Below are positions 49,499 through 57,405 of a stretch of 64,000 bases of DNA, one piece after another (within the stretch, counting starts at the first letter, position 1; each line of letters begins with the position of its first letter). The notes under the pieces are model-generated. The model worked only from the letters and a program-made list of their open reading frames with translations, was not told where the DNA came from and did no database searches. Source of the stretch: Candidatus Scatomonas pullistercoris. Its GTDB lineage: Bacteria; Bacillota; Clostridia; Lachnospirales; Lachnospiraceae. Both the position numbers and the translations under genes were made by a program. The stretch is taken from assembly GCA_018713515.1 (NCBI GenBank), contig DVOO01000013.1, positions 85,292 to 149,291 on the forward strand. Reading direction: 5' to 3'.

Positions 49499-51259
49499 TT
49501 AAAAGGCTTCCAGGAACTGCCGGATCCCTTCCTCGTCTACTTCCCGGATCCGCCGTTCTCCCACCTGGTAGACCCGGCTGCACATGGAAAAGACGCTGGG
49601 CCGGTGGGCGGCTACGATCACCGTGCGGTTAGGCTCTTTTTTTATGATCTGCCGCAGGACCCGGCGTTCCGTGGCCACATCCAGGGCCGAGGTAGCCTCG
49701 TCCAGGATCAGCACCGGGGCCCCGGCCAGCAGGGCTCTGGCAATGGAAAGCCGCTGCTTCTGCCCTTCGGAAAAGCGGGTGCCCCGCTCCCGGACCTCCG
49801 TGTCCATGCCCTCCTCCAGCTTCTCCACAAAATCCCAGGCGCAGGCCGCCTCCAGAGCTCCCCGGAGCTCCTGGTCTGTGGCCTCCGGTTTTACCATCCG
49901 CAGGTTCTCGGCTATGGTGCCGGAAAACATGGTATTTCCCTGGGGAATGTAGCTGAACATGCAGCGGGTGGAGGAAGAAGCCCGGAGGCTGTCCCCGCCG
50001 GGATTTCCAATGGTGATCCGGCCCCTCTGCGGATGGTACAGCCCCAGGATCAGGTTCAGAGTGGTGGTCTTTCCCTGGCCGGAAGGGCCAATAAGGGCCA
50101 CGATCTCCCCGGGCTCCGCCCGGAAGGAGGCCTCCTGGTACACCCATTTTTCTTCCTCATAGGCAAAATCCACCTGGTCCATATGTACAAAAACCCCGGT
50201 TTCCCGGCTCCGCTCCAGAATAGCCGCCGCCGCTTCCTGATCCTCCATAGAATCCCGGGGCAGGGAGGTGATCTCCATGATCCGCTCCGCGCTTAACCCG
50301 GCCCGGATCACCATGGGCATCAGTCCCAGGATGCTGCTGAAGGAGCCCCGGAGTGAAGAAGCCATGGAGACGAACATGGTCATGTCTCCGTAGCTGATCC
50401 TGCCCTGCCAGAGCCGGAAGGCGGCAAAGCCGTAGCAGGCGTAGCCCACAGCCTGGCCCACCAGGGAGGTAACGATCATCATGGACTGCTGAAACTTATT
50501 CTGCTTCAGGGACAGATCCACAGTCTCCCGCTGGATCCGGTGAAACTTTTCCATAACCCGGTCCAGCATGCCGAAGGCCTTAATAAACTGCAGGTTCTGG
50601 AAGGTCTCCTGGTCAAAAACCGTCCGGTCGCTGGCCACATCCAGGTTGTCCCTCTGAAAATCCCGCATCTTCCTGGCGGAATGCCGGGAGGTCAGAAAGG
50701 AAATAGGGGCCCCCAGCAGGGCAATCAGAGCCATCCAGGGATCATTCCGCATCATAATGAGAAAAGCGCCCCCGAAGCTGATGAGGGTGGTAACCACATT
50801 GGGCAAAAAGGTGAGAATGGTGTTGGCCACGGTGCCCGCGTCGGCATTGACCCGGTACAGAAGGTCTCCGGACCGGTATCTGGCCAGAGACTCCCAGTTG
50901 GTCCGGAGCACCTGCTCGTAAATATCTCCCCGGATCTCGTTGATGACCTTCAGCCGCACCTTCAGGGACAGCCGAGACTTTACGGCGTTAATAAAAATCT
51001 GGGAAACGCCCACTCCCACATAGGTGGCCACCACCCGGAGGATCTCCATGGAATTTACCCCGGTAATAGCGTCCACCAGATCCCGGCTTACCAGGGAGGT
51101 GCCCAGGCCCAGCAGGGAGCCGGAGGCCCCCAGCAGCACATAAAACCCGATGAGCAGCCAGTACCGGCGGACGTAGCCGTACATCCACAGCAGTTCCCCG
51201 GTAATCTCTTTTAAGCGCCCTTCCCGGATCCGGGTCAGGATCCGCTTTAACTCCTTCAT
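49499..51259 (-). CDS. ABC transporter ATP-binding/permease (exporter type, no C39 peptidase domain)
   Basis: TM domain then GPSGQGKTTTLNLILGL, FSEGQKQRLSIARALL, VLILDEATSALD. Confidence 0.92.
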   Translation of the reverse strand: MKELKRILTRIREGRLKEITGELLWMYGYVRRYWLLIGFYVLLGASGSLLGLGTSLVSRDLVDAITGVNSMEILRVVATYVGVGVSQIFINAVKSRLSLKVRLKVINEIRGDIYEQVLRTNWESLARYRSGDLLYRVNADAGTVANTILTFLPNVVTTLISFGGAFLIMMRNDPWMALIALLGAPISFLTSRHSARKMRDFQRDNLDVASDRTVFDQETFQNLQFIKAFGMLDRVMEKFHRIQRETVDLSLKQNKFQQSMMIVTSLVGQAVGYACYGFAAFRLWQGRISYGDMTMFVSMASSLRGSFSSILGLMPMVIRAGLSAERIMEITSLPRDSMEDQEAAAAILERSRETGVFVHMDQVDFAYEEEKWVYQEASFRAEPGEIVALIGPSGQGKTTTLNLILGLYHPQRGRITIGNPGGDSLRASSSTRCMFSYIPQGNTMFSGTIAENLRMVKPEATDQELRGALEAACAWDFVEKLEEGMDTEVRERGTRFSEGQKQRLSIARALLAGAPVLILDEATSALDVATERRVLRQIIKKEPNRTVIVAAHRPSVFSMCSRVYQVGERRIREVDEEGIRQFLEAF

Positions 51260-51277
51260 CTTCTCTCCCCATGTCTT

Positions 51278-51433
51278 TCAGATTCGCAGGTTTCCTGCGG
51301 ACCCCGTGCCCCAGGTCCGCGGACAGTCAAAAATCCCACGCTCCTCCCGGGGCCTTTTGGCCCCTGAGCTGAGTATGAGATTTTCCCCCTTTTGCGGACA
51401 CATCCGGTCCGCCTGATTGCTTACAATGATCAC
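51278..51433 (-). CDS. Candidate 51-aa small ORF between HprK-like and ABC exporter genes
   Basis: Hand translation from GTG: MIIVSNQADRMCPQKGENLILSSGAKRPREERGIFDCPRTWGTGSAGNLRI*; GGGAGGAG ribosome binding site; fills the 190-bp gap exactly. Not in track (size). Confidence 0.35.
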   Translation of the reverse strand: MIIVSNQADRMCPQKGENLILSSGAKRPREERGIFDCPRTWGTGSAGNLRI

Positions 51434-51448
51434 CGGGCTCCTCCCGGT

Positions 51449-52267
51449 TTAATGAAAAATGGTTTCCTCTGTCAGCTTTACCGCCTCCTCATCCGGGCGG
51501 CAGCGAAGCTCGTACACCGGCAGACGGGTCAGCAGGTGATCCAGAGTCTCCAGGCAGAGCTCCATGCCGTTTTCCAGCCACTGGGGATAGAACACGCTGT
51601 TGGAAACCGCCGTCACCTTCTCGAAGCCCGTAAGCTCCCGGATGGAATTCTCCGGGGCCTGCTTCAGAACCACCAGGGCCTTCACCGGCACGCTGGCATT
51701 CTCGCAGTAGGGCGAGGAGCCGTGCCAGGGCGTACCCCAGCCCAGAAAACAATCCTCCTTCTCCTGGACAAACACAATATCCCCGTTGATGATCAGAGCG
51801 TCCCGGTACCGGTTCCACAGCTCCGCCTGGGTGGTCTTGCCGATGCCGGAAGGACCCAGGAACATAAGACCCTGGCCCTGGAAATCGATGAGGGAACTGT
51901 GAAGCTGGAGCATACGTTTTTTTGCTGCTTCTGAATAGAATAAAATATTTAAGAAAGTATACACATTCTCAAAATTACTAACTGAAACGATTGTACCATG
52001 TTTCCAGTCCTTATCTATTCGTAAAAGATCCTCTTCTAAACGTAATAATTGATCCCCTTTATTAAAGTTTCTATATAATTCAATGTTCGAATACATCGTA
52101 GACACTTTATTTACATTTGATTCCAATTGAATATCGAAATAAAGGGGACTCTGCGCACCCACCTCATACCTTGCCCATCCACTATCATCTAACAGCAAAT
52201 TCGTAACAGAAACAGTAAAATCTATAATCTCATAAATTTTTTTGGACTTATTTAGGCAGTGGCACAC
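51449..52267 (-). CDS. HPr kinase-like P-loop kinase (RiPP-cluster type)
   Basis: GLMFLGPSGIGKTTQAELWNRYRDALIINGDIVFV; GTG start (MCHCLNKS) with upstream GGAGGATAGAGG. Confidence 0.75.
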   Translation of the reverse strand: MCHCLNKSKKIYEIIDFTVSVTNLLLDDSGWARYEVGAQSPLYFDIQLESNVNKVSTMYSNIELYRNFNKGDQLLRLEEDLLRIDKDWKHGTIVSVSNFENVYTFLNILFYSEAAKKRMLQLHSSLIDFQGQGLMFLGPSGIGKTTQAELWNRYRDALIINGDIVFVQEKEDCFLGWGTPWHGSSPYCENASVPVKALVVLKQAPENSIRELTGFEKVTAVSNSVFYPQWLENGMELCLETLDHLLTRLPVYELRCRPDEEAVKLTEETIFH

Positions 52268-52608
52268 CCTCTATCCTCCATGAACAACACCCAAGCGTAG
52301 CGTGCATCAGAAGACACATTGGTAGGCCATTTATTAAACATCGTATTTAAATTACCTTGAGTTTCAATTTCTGTTTTGATTTGTTCCTGTGTATAAGAGT
52401 AAGCTGGAGACATCTCCTCTGTAATTTGAACAATAGTCTCAAAAAATATTATACTTCCCTTTGGTTTCCATCCTTGTCCACTAAATCCTTCATCTTCATT
52501 CCACCTAACGAGATATCCACCTTCTTCATATCGACCTGAATCGTTTGCATATGTTGCAATTCCTTCATTTGCAACTCTTCCTTCTACTTTTACATATTCA
52601 TATCCCAT
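52252..52608 (-). CDS. Orphan 118-aa protein, candidate substrate/precursor of the rSAM system
   Basis: Intact AT-rich ORF between rSAM and HprK-like genes, overlapping both: MGYEYVKVEGRVANEGIATYANDSGRYEEGG...RYAWVLFMEDRGCATA. Confidence 0.65.
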   Translation of the reverse strand: MGYEYVKVEGRVANEGIATYANDSGRYEEGGYLVRWNEDEGFSGQGWKPKGSIIFFETIVQITEEMSPAYSYTQEQIKTEIETQGNLNTMFNKWPTNVSSDARYAWVLFMEDRGCATA

Positions 52609-53674
52609 TGATTTGCCTCCAAAATATTTTTTTTCTATAGCATTCTATATTTTTTTTGCCGCTAAATTTCTCCGTCGCCAACGTCCCGGCGCACTTAAAG
52701 CACACTTCCCGGGCCTCACAGCTCCGGCACTCTTCCGGCCACTGCAGTTCCTCCTCATATTGGATCAGCTGCTTCCAGGCTTCCCGGAAGGGCTGTCCCC
52801 GGACGGGAATGTTGGGCTCGTTCATAAAACTGCAGAACCGTATCATGCCGTTCCAGGTGACCCAGTACCCCAGCCGGTAGTCCCGGCAGTAGGTGGCAGG
52901 CTTCCGCTCCGGATCCACGGGATGGCCGTTCATCCGGTACTGGATGTCGGCTTTCCGCTGCTCATCCAGTTTTTCCTGGACCCGCACTTCCCGGGCCTGG
53001 CTGTCGGCTCCCCGGATGGAATCCTTGACTCCTCCCGTGGCCATCCAGGGCAGTTTATGGAGCCAGGCGTAAAAGGCGATCTTTTTTACATCCTCCAGGT
53101 TCTGACGGATCACTGTGGTCACCAGCTGCACCGGGATCCCCAGTTCCTGCAGGGTCTGCAGCCCCCGGTCTGTCCGGGTAAAACCCTGCTCCACCCGGCA
53201 CACCTGCCGGTAAACCTCATCGTTGGAGCCGTACAGGGTTACCTTAGCCTGTTTGGGCGGGTACTGCTCCAGCAGCTCCGCCATTTTTCCCTCGATCAGG
53301 GAAGCGTTGGTCTGCAGGGTAATGAAAAACCCCATCTGGCACAATTCCTTCCAGATCACCGGAAACTCCGGGTGCATCAGGGGTTCTCCCCCGGTGACGC
53401 AGAGCCAGGTGGTTCCCGCCTCCTTCGCCTCCTCCGCCGTATGAATCCAGTCGGAGGCATTCATCTCCCTCCCATAGTAAGCGATTCGCTCCGGCTGCAG
53501 ATGCACGTAGCACATGCGGCAGTTAAAATTGCACCGGGGAGTCAGCTCGAAGGTTCCCGAAATAGGAATGGCCTCCGCAAAGGCCTTCTCCCACACCGCC
53601 TTGTAAAAGGGATCCAGCCACTCCATCCGCCGGCAGGCCGGCTCAAATTCCCGGGTCTTAGTTTCCCCGGTCAT
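52598..53674 (-). CDS. Radical SAM/SPASM domain protein
   Basis: FELTPRCNFNCRMCYVHL (CxxxCxxC), VTGGEPLMHPEF, C-terminal Cys-rich SPASM-like CRSCEAREVCFKCAG. Confidence 0.9.
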   Translation of the reverse strand: MTGETKTREFEPACRRMEWLDPFYKAVWEKAFAEAIPISGTFELTPRCNFNCRMCYVHLQPERIAYYGREMNASDWIHTAEEAKEAGTTWLCVTGGEPLMHPEFPVIWKELCQMGFFITLQTNASLIEGKMAELLEQYPPKQAKVTLYGSNDEVYRQVCRVEQGFTRTDRGLQTLQELGIPVQLVTTVIRQNLEDVKKIAFYAWLHKLPWMATGGVKDSIRGADSQAREVRVQEKLDEQRKADIQYRMNGHPVDPERKPATYCRDYRLGYWVTWNGMIRFCSFMNEPNIPVRGQPFREAWKQLIQYEEELQWPEECRSCEAREVCFKCAGTLATEKFSGKKNIECYRKKIFWRQINGI

Positions 53675-53994
53675 GGCTTCTTTCCTTCCGGCATCCGCAC
53701 AAAGACCCGGCCCCGGACAATGCCGTCGTCCAGGATATTGTTGTCTCCCAGAGTTTTCAGAAATTGATCAATGTCTGCGGCGGCCTGCTCTTCCGTCACC
53801 CCGGAATAATGCTCCAGGATCCGCTGCACCAGATCTTCCTTCTCAAATTCATGGTCCTTCATGTAGTCCCAGAGATAGGCTCCGGAGGCTGATATGTATA
53901 CAATGGAGGTCACTTCCCGGACCCGGTTTCCCGTGGGCACAATGACATACTGGCCCGCCACCTCCCGGAGGATCAGGCCATCCTTCAGCTTCAT
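53671..53994 (-). CDS. PqqD-family peptide-recognition/chaperone protein
   Basis: MKLKDGLILREVAGQYVIVPTGNRVREVTSIVYISASGAYLWDYMKDHEFEKEDLVQRILEHY; coupled to rSAM gene. Confidence 0.85.
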   Translation of the reverse strand: MKLKDGLILREVAGQYVIVPTGNRVREVTSIVYISASGAYLWDYMKDHEFEKEDLVQRILEHYSGVTEEQAAADIDQFLKTLGDNNILDDGIVRGRVFVRMPEGKKP

Positions 53995-54054
53995 GTTCCC
54001 AACTCCCTTCCCCTTTCTGCTTGCTTTTGGGTAGATATTTTACCACTTTATACA

Positions 54055-54087
54055 AGTATATACTGGAAACTGTTACCAAACTGTTAC
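54055..54087 (-). promoter_or_regulatory. SARP-like promoter of the pqqD operon: two direct repeats, 11-bp period, 8 bp from the -10 box
   Basis: Minus strand GTAACAGTTT G GTAACAGTTT C CAGTA TATACT; no recognisable -35 hexamer. Confidence 0.6.
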
Positions 54088-54275
54088 TTCTCATTTCCGT
54101 CAGCAAACCCTGGCACAACATCTGCAAATTAAAAACAGCACAACCGCAAGATTCAGCTTTTTTCTCAAGGCAAAAAAATGATTCTTTTTGAATATCTCTT
54201 CAGAAAACTCCAGAAAACCAATCACCCTGCCGCTGAATTTGAACGAAACAGGCTGTTCCATGGCGCAGAAAAGGG

Positions 54276-54316
54276 CTGCCGCACTACCTGGAATGGAGCA
54301 TAAATTAGTGCGGCAG
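54276..54316 (-). terminator. Stem-loop between TCS operon and pqqD operon
   Basis: CTGCCGCACTA-N19-TAGTGCGGCAG followed by CCCTTTTC on the minus strand. Confidence 0.5.
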
Positions 54317-54358
54317 AACTTTTTACAGCGAATAAAAGCCCTGCGGGCGCAGATCATA

Positions 54359-54608
54359 CTACCGTAAAGAAACAGAATTCATGTATTGCTCCCGTATGGG
54401 CTCGAATCTGACTACCGTAAGGAAACTGAATTCAAGTATTGTACCCGTACAGACGCTTATCAGACTACCGTAAGAAACAAGGAAGCAAGTTTTGTGCCCG
54501 TACGGGTTCGGATCAGACTACCGTAAGGAAACTGAATTCATGTATTGCTCCCGTATTCCCCTGGATTTGTCTACCGTAACGCAGAGAAAAACCAGAATTT
54601 CCCCGTAT
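54359..54608. repeat. Tandem array: five CTACCGTAA elements at exactly 53-bp period, each followed by CCCGTA
   Basis: CTACCGTAA at 54359, 54412, 54465, 54518, 54571; CCCGTA at unit position 33 in units 1-4 and 32 in unit 5. Confidence 0.93.
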
Positions 54609-54777
54609 CCTGCCAGAGGTGCGATGCATGCAGCAGTTTGAGCGGCATCCCCTGGTCTTTTTTTGGCAAAAAAGGGAACCGCTGCTCCATAGATTTCTCT
54701 ATTTTGCAACGGCCCCTCCTTACTATTCCTCAAGTGAATTTTGAACTGAGGAATGGATCACGCGAAAAGTTGATTTT

Positions 54778-55584
54778 TCATGGTTTGTCCCCCAGCAGCC
54801 GGGAAAGTCCCGCCGCTGTTTCTTCCGCCCACGTATAATCCTGCAGATAGCTTTCTGTAAGGCTCCAGGCTTTTTCCGCCTCCGGATTTCCCTTCAGCAG
54901 CTGGTAATAATCGCATTCCACCCGGGAAGCGTCAATGCTGCAGGCCCCCCGGCTGCTGCGGAAGATTTCTTCCTCCCCGGCTTCCTGAAAAAGCTGCCGC
55001 AGATACATGACTGCCTTCCGGTACAGGTTCTTTACCCGGGCGTCGTAGGCCCGGTCCTCCCACAGCTTGTCCACCGCCTCTTCCATGGTTACGCTTCCCC
55101 CCTGGTGATCTACGCAGAGGGCCAGCAGCTCCTTGGCCTTGGAATTGGAAAACAGCACCGCCTGATCCTCCACAAACAGATCAAACCGGCCGAAGGTCTG
55201 GAACCGCACCCGCTTCTTCTGGCGCCGGGCCAGGAGTCTGGCCCGCTCCAGCACTTCCAGGATGTCGTTTTTATCGTAGGGCTTCAGCAGATAATAATCC
55301 GCCTTTACCTTAAGGGCATCAATGGCGTATTTTTCATAGGCCGTAATAAAAATCACCACCAGGCCCGGGCGGATCTTACGCATTTTTTCCGCCAGCTTAA
55401 GGCCGCTGATCCCCGGCATCTCGATATCCAGAAAAGCCGCTTCCAGACTGTTTTCCCGTAGAAAATCCAGGGCCGCCTCCGGCTCCTGAAAGGCTCCCGC
55501 CATCTCCACATCCGGAATATCCTCTATTTCAAAACAAAACTGACGCAGGGCCAGTTCCTCATCATCCACCGCCATTACCCGCAT
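54778..55584 (-). CDS. Response regulator with OmpR/SARP-type winged helix plus BTAD-like C-terminus
   Basis: Receiver MRVMAVDDEELALRQF...AAFLDIEMPGISGLKLA...LKPYDKNDI; then RFQTFGRFDLFVEDQAVLFSNSKAKELLALCVDHQGGSVTMEEAVDKLW. Confidence 0.85.
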   Translation of the reverse strand: MRVMAVDDEELALRQFCFEIEDIPDVEMAGAFQEPEAALDFLRENSLEAAFLDIEMPGISGLKLAEKMRKIRPGLVVIFITAYEKYAIDALKVKADYYLLKPYDKNDILEVLERARLLARRQKKRVRFQTFGRFDLFVEDQAVLFSNSKAKELLALCVDHQGGSVTMEEAVDKLWEDRAYDARVKNLYRKAVMYLRQLFQEAGEEEIFRSSRGACSIDASRVECDYYQLLKGNPEAEKAWSLTESYLQDYTWAEETAAGLSRLLGDKP

Positions 55585-57340
55585 ACCTGTCGCCTCCCTG
55601 TTTCTTTGGTTCTCTGGGAATCCTTACCTCTACCCGGGTACCCTTTCCCGGCTTGCTTTCAATTTCCACCGTTCCACTGGAAATCTCCCGGATCCGCAGC
55701 CGGATATTGCGGATGCCGATGTGTCCCGTATCCTCCTGCTCCTCCAGGGCTGCCGGATCAAAACCCGTCCCGTCGTCCGCCACCAGGATCCAGTGGCAGC
55801 CCGGCTCCTCACGCTCCAGGATCCGCACGGTTCCCTCTCCCTGCTTCTTCCAGATCCCGTGCTTCACCGCATTTTCCACCAGGGGCTGAATGGCCAGATG
55901 GGGCAGAAGAAAATCGCTGTTATCAATCTGAAACTCCCAGCGGAGCCGGTCCCCCATCCGCAGCTTCTCAATATTCAGATAGGCCCGGATATGCTTCAGT
56001 TCCTCCTGAAAGGGAATCAATTCCTTCTCCTGCAGGGAATGCATATTGCTCCGCAGATACGTGGAAAAGTCGTACACCGCCTGGCAGGCCCGCTCCGGAT
56101 CCAGGCGGATCAGGGCCCGGATGCTGTTCAAAGTATTGTAGATAAAATGCGGGCGGATCTGGCTGTTCATCAGCTCCAGGCGGCTGATCTCCAGCTGCTG
56201 CTCCAGCTTATAATTTTCCCGCCACACCCTGTAGATCCTGAGGATCGTAAGCCGCAGAAAGTTCAGGGCAAAGATCAGAAAGCTGATCCGCACGTACATG
56301 CCCACCTGGGTGCGCCACAGAAGGAAGGAAAGCATCTCCCAGGATGCGCTGGCCATGATCAGAAAAACGCAGACCAGCTCCGAGGTTCTGACCTGGCCGC
56401 TCCTGGCCGCCCGGATATGCAGATAGGCGGCATACACCAGCGTCCCGGCCAGGAGCACCAATACCGCCGGCAGCATTTCCGGCAGGGCCCAGATTTCCGT
56501 CACCTGCAGTATGAGCAGAAAGCCCTCGCAGAACAGGGATCCGATCAGAAAACGCTCCGTAAAACGGCTGCAGGTTCTTGGCCACCGGGAGCCCAGATAA
56601 GACAGGATAAAGGAAGGCAGCAACACCAGCGACAGCATGGTGATTATGTACACCGCTTCCGGCCCGGGAAATTCCAGGGGCATCCGGGACTCTCCGCAGA
56701 GCCACAGAGCAACAAAAACCAGCAGCACCCCCAGGGTCCTCTGATACCGGTGCTGTTCGTATTTCCGGAACACAAAGGAAAGCAGGATCAGGGCCCCTCC
56801 CAGCAGTCCCAGGATCAGGCTGATGATAAAGTAGGGCAGCTGGCTGGTAATGGTATCCAGCAGCAGGTCATTGTAATTCCCGATGGAAACCTCCTGCATG
56901 AGCCCTCCAAAGCCCTGGTAAGGAGATTCCACCCGGATCTCCAGCTGTTTTCCGCCCCAGTTTCCGGGAAGCCGCACATAATTCCACACGCTGGGCAGAA
57001 CATCCCCCAGCACTTCCTGCTCCGGATACTGATAGATCAGCGTTTCCTCCAGAAACACCTGCACCCGCTGCAGCCGGCTACGGAAACGGATGCCCCAGCC
57101 CTTCGACTCCTGCTCCGGCAGAACCGTGGAAAAGCGCACCTGGGATTCTCCGGGCACAGACAGGGAAGCCGGCAGGGTCACCTCCGCCCGGGTATCCCCG
57201 TAGGTACAGGTCCAGGCAGAATCCAGGATCCCGATCTCCCGGCTGTTCCCGAGAGACTGGCCAGGCGTCAGCAGGATCAAAAAGAGAAACAGCAGGGCCG
57301 CTCCCACCGCCAGAAAATCCGCCGTCTTTTGCTCCCGCAC
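55562..57340 (-). CDS. Sensor histidine kinase, 7TM/DISM-type sensor with His_kinase/HATPase_c (LytS-like)
   Basis: Extracytoplasmic beta domain, 7 TMs, LELMNSQIRPHFIYNTLNSIRALI, PHLAIQPLVENAVKHGI, HIGIRNIRLRI. Confidence 0.9.
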   Translation of the reverse strand: MREQKTADFLAVGAALLFLFLILLTPGQSLGNSREIGILDSAWTCTYGDTRAEVTLPASLSVPGESQVRFSTVLPEQESKGWGIRFRSRLQRVQVFLEETLIYQYPEQEVLGDVLPSVWNYVRLPGNWGGKQLEIRVESPYQGFGGLMQEVSIGNYNDLLLDTITSQLPYFIISLILGLLGGALILLSFVFRKYEQHRYQRTLGVLLVFVALWLCGESRMPLEFPGPEAVYIITMLSLVLLPSFILSYLGSRWPRTCSRFTERFLIGSLFCEGFLLILQVTEIWALPEMLPAVLVLLAGTLVYAAYLHIRAARSGQVRTSELVCVFLIMASASWEMLSFLLWRTQVGMYVRISFLIFALNFLRLTILRIYRVWRENYKLEQQLEISRLELMNSQIRPHFIYNTLNSIRALIRLDPERACQAVYDFSTYLRSNMHSLQEKELIPFQEELKHIRAYLNIEKLRMGDRLRWEFQIDNSDFLLPHLAIQPLVENAVKHGIWKKQGEGTVRILEREEPGCHWILVADDGTGFDPAALEEQEDTGHIGIRNIRLRIREISSGTVEIESKPGKGTRVEVRIPREPKKQGGDRYAGNGGG

Positions 57341-57405
57341 AGATCCACCTCCCTTTTTTGTCCATTTCTTCTTTTCCGGCCCAAAGGCTTCCTCTGGAAA
57401 ACCGG

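Noticed and set aside
54100-54357. 85-aa minus ORF ending in LICRCCARVC as a Cys-rich precursor peptide
   Set aside because: No ribosome binding site; lies across the 54276-54316 stem-loop and the pqqD promoter, so coding is unlikely; kept only as a low-probability idea.
54359-54608. CRISPR array
   Set aside because: Only CTACCGTAA and CCCGTA are strictly kept; the whole 53-bp unit is repeat-like rather than repeat plus unique spacer, and there are no cas genes.
54518-54733. 71-aa minus ORF reading into the 53-bp repeats
   Set aside because: Needs a TTG start, and the repeat period is not a multiple of three; composition not protein-like.
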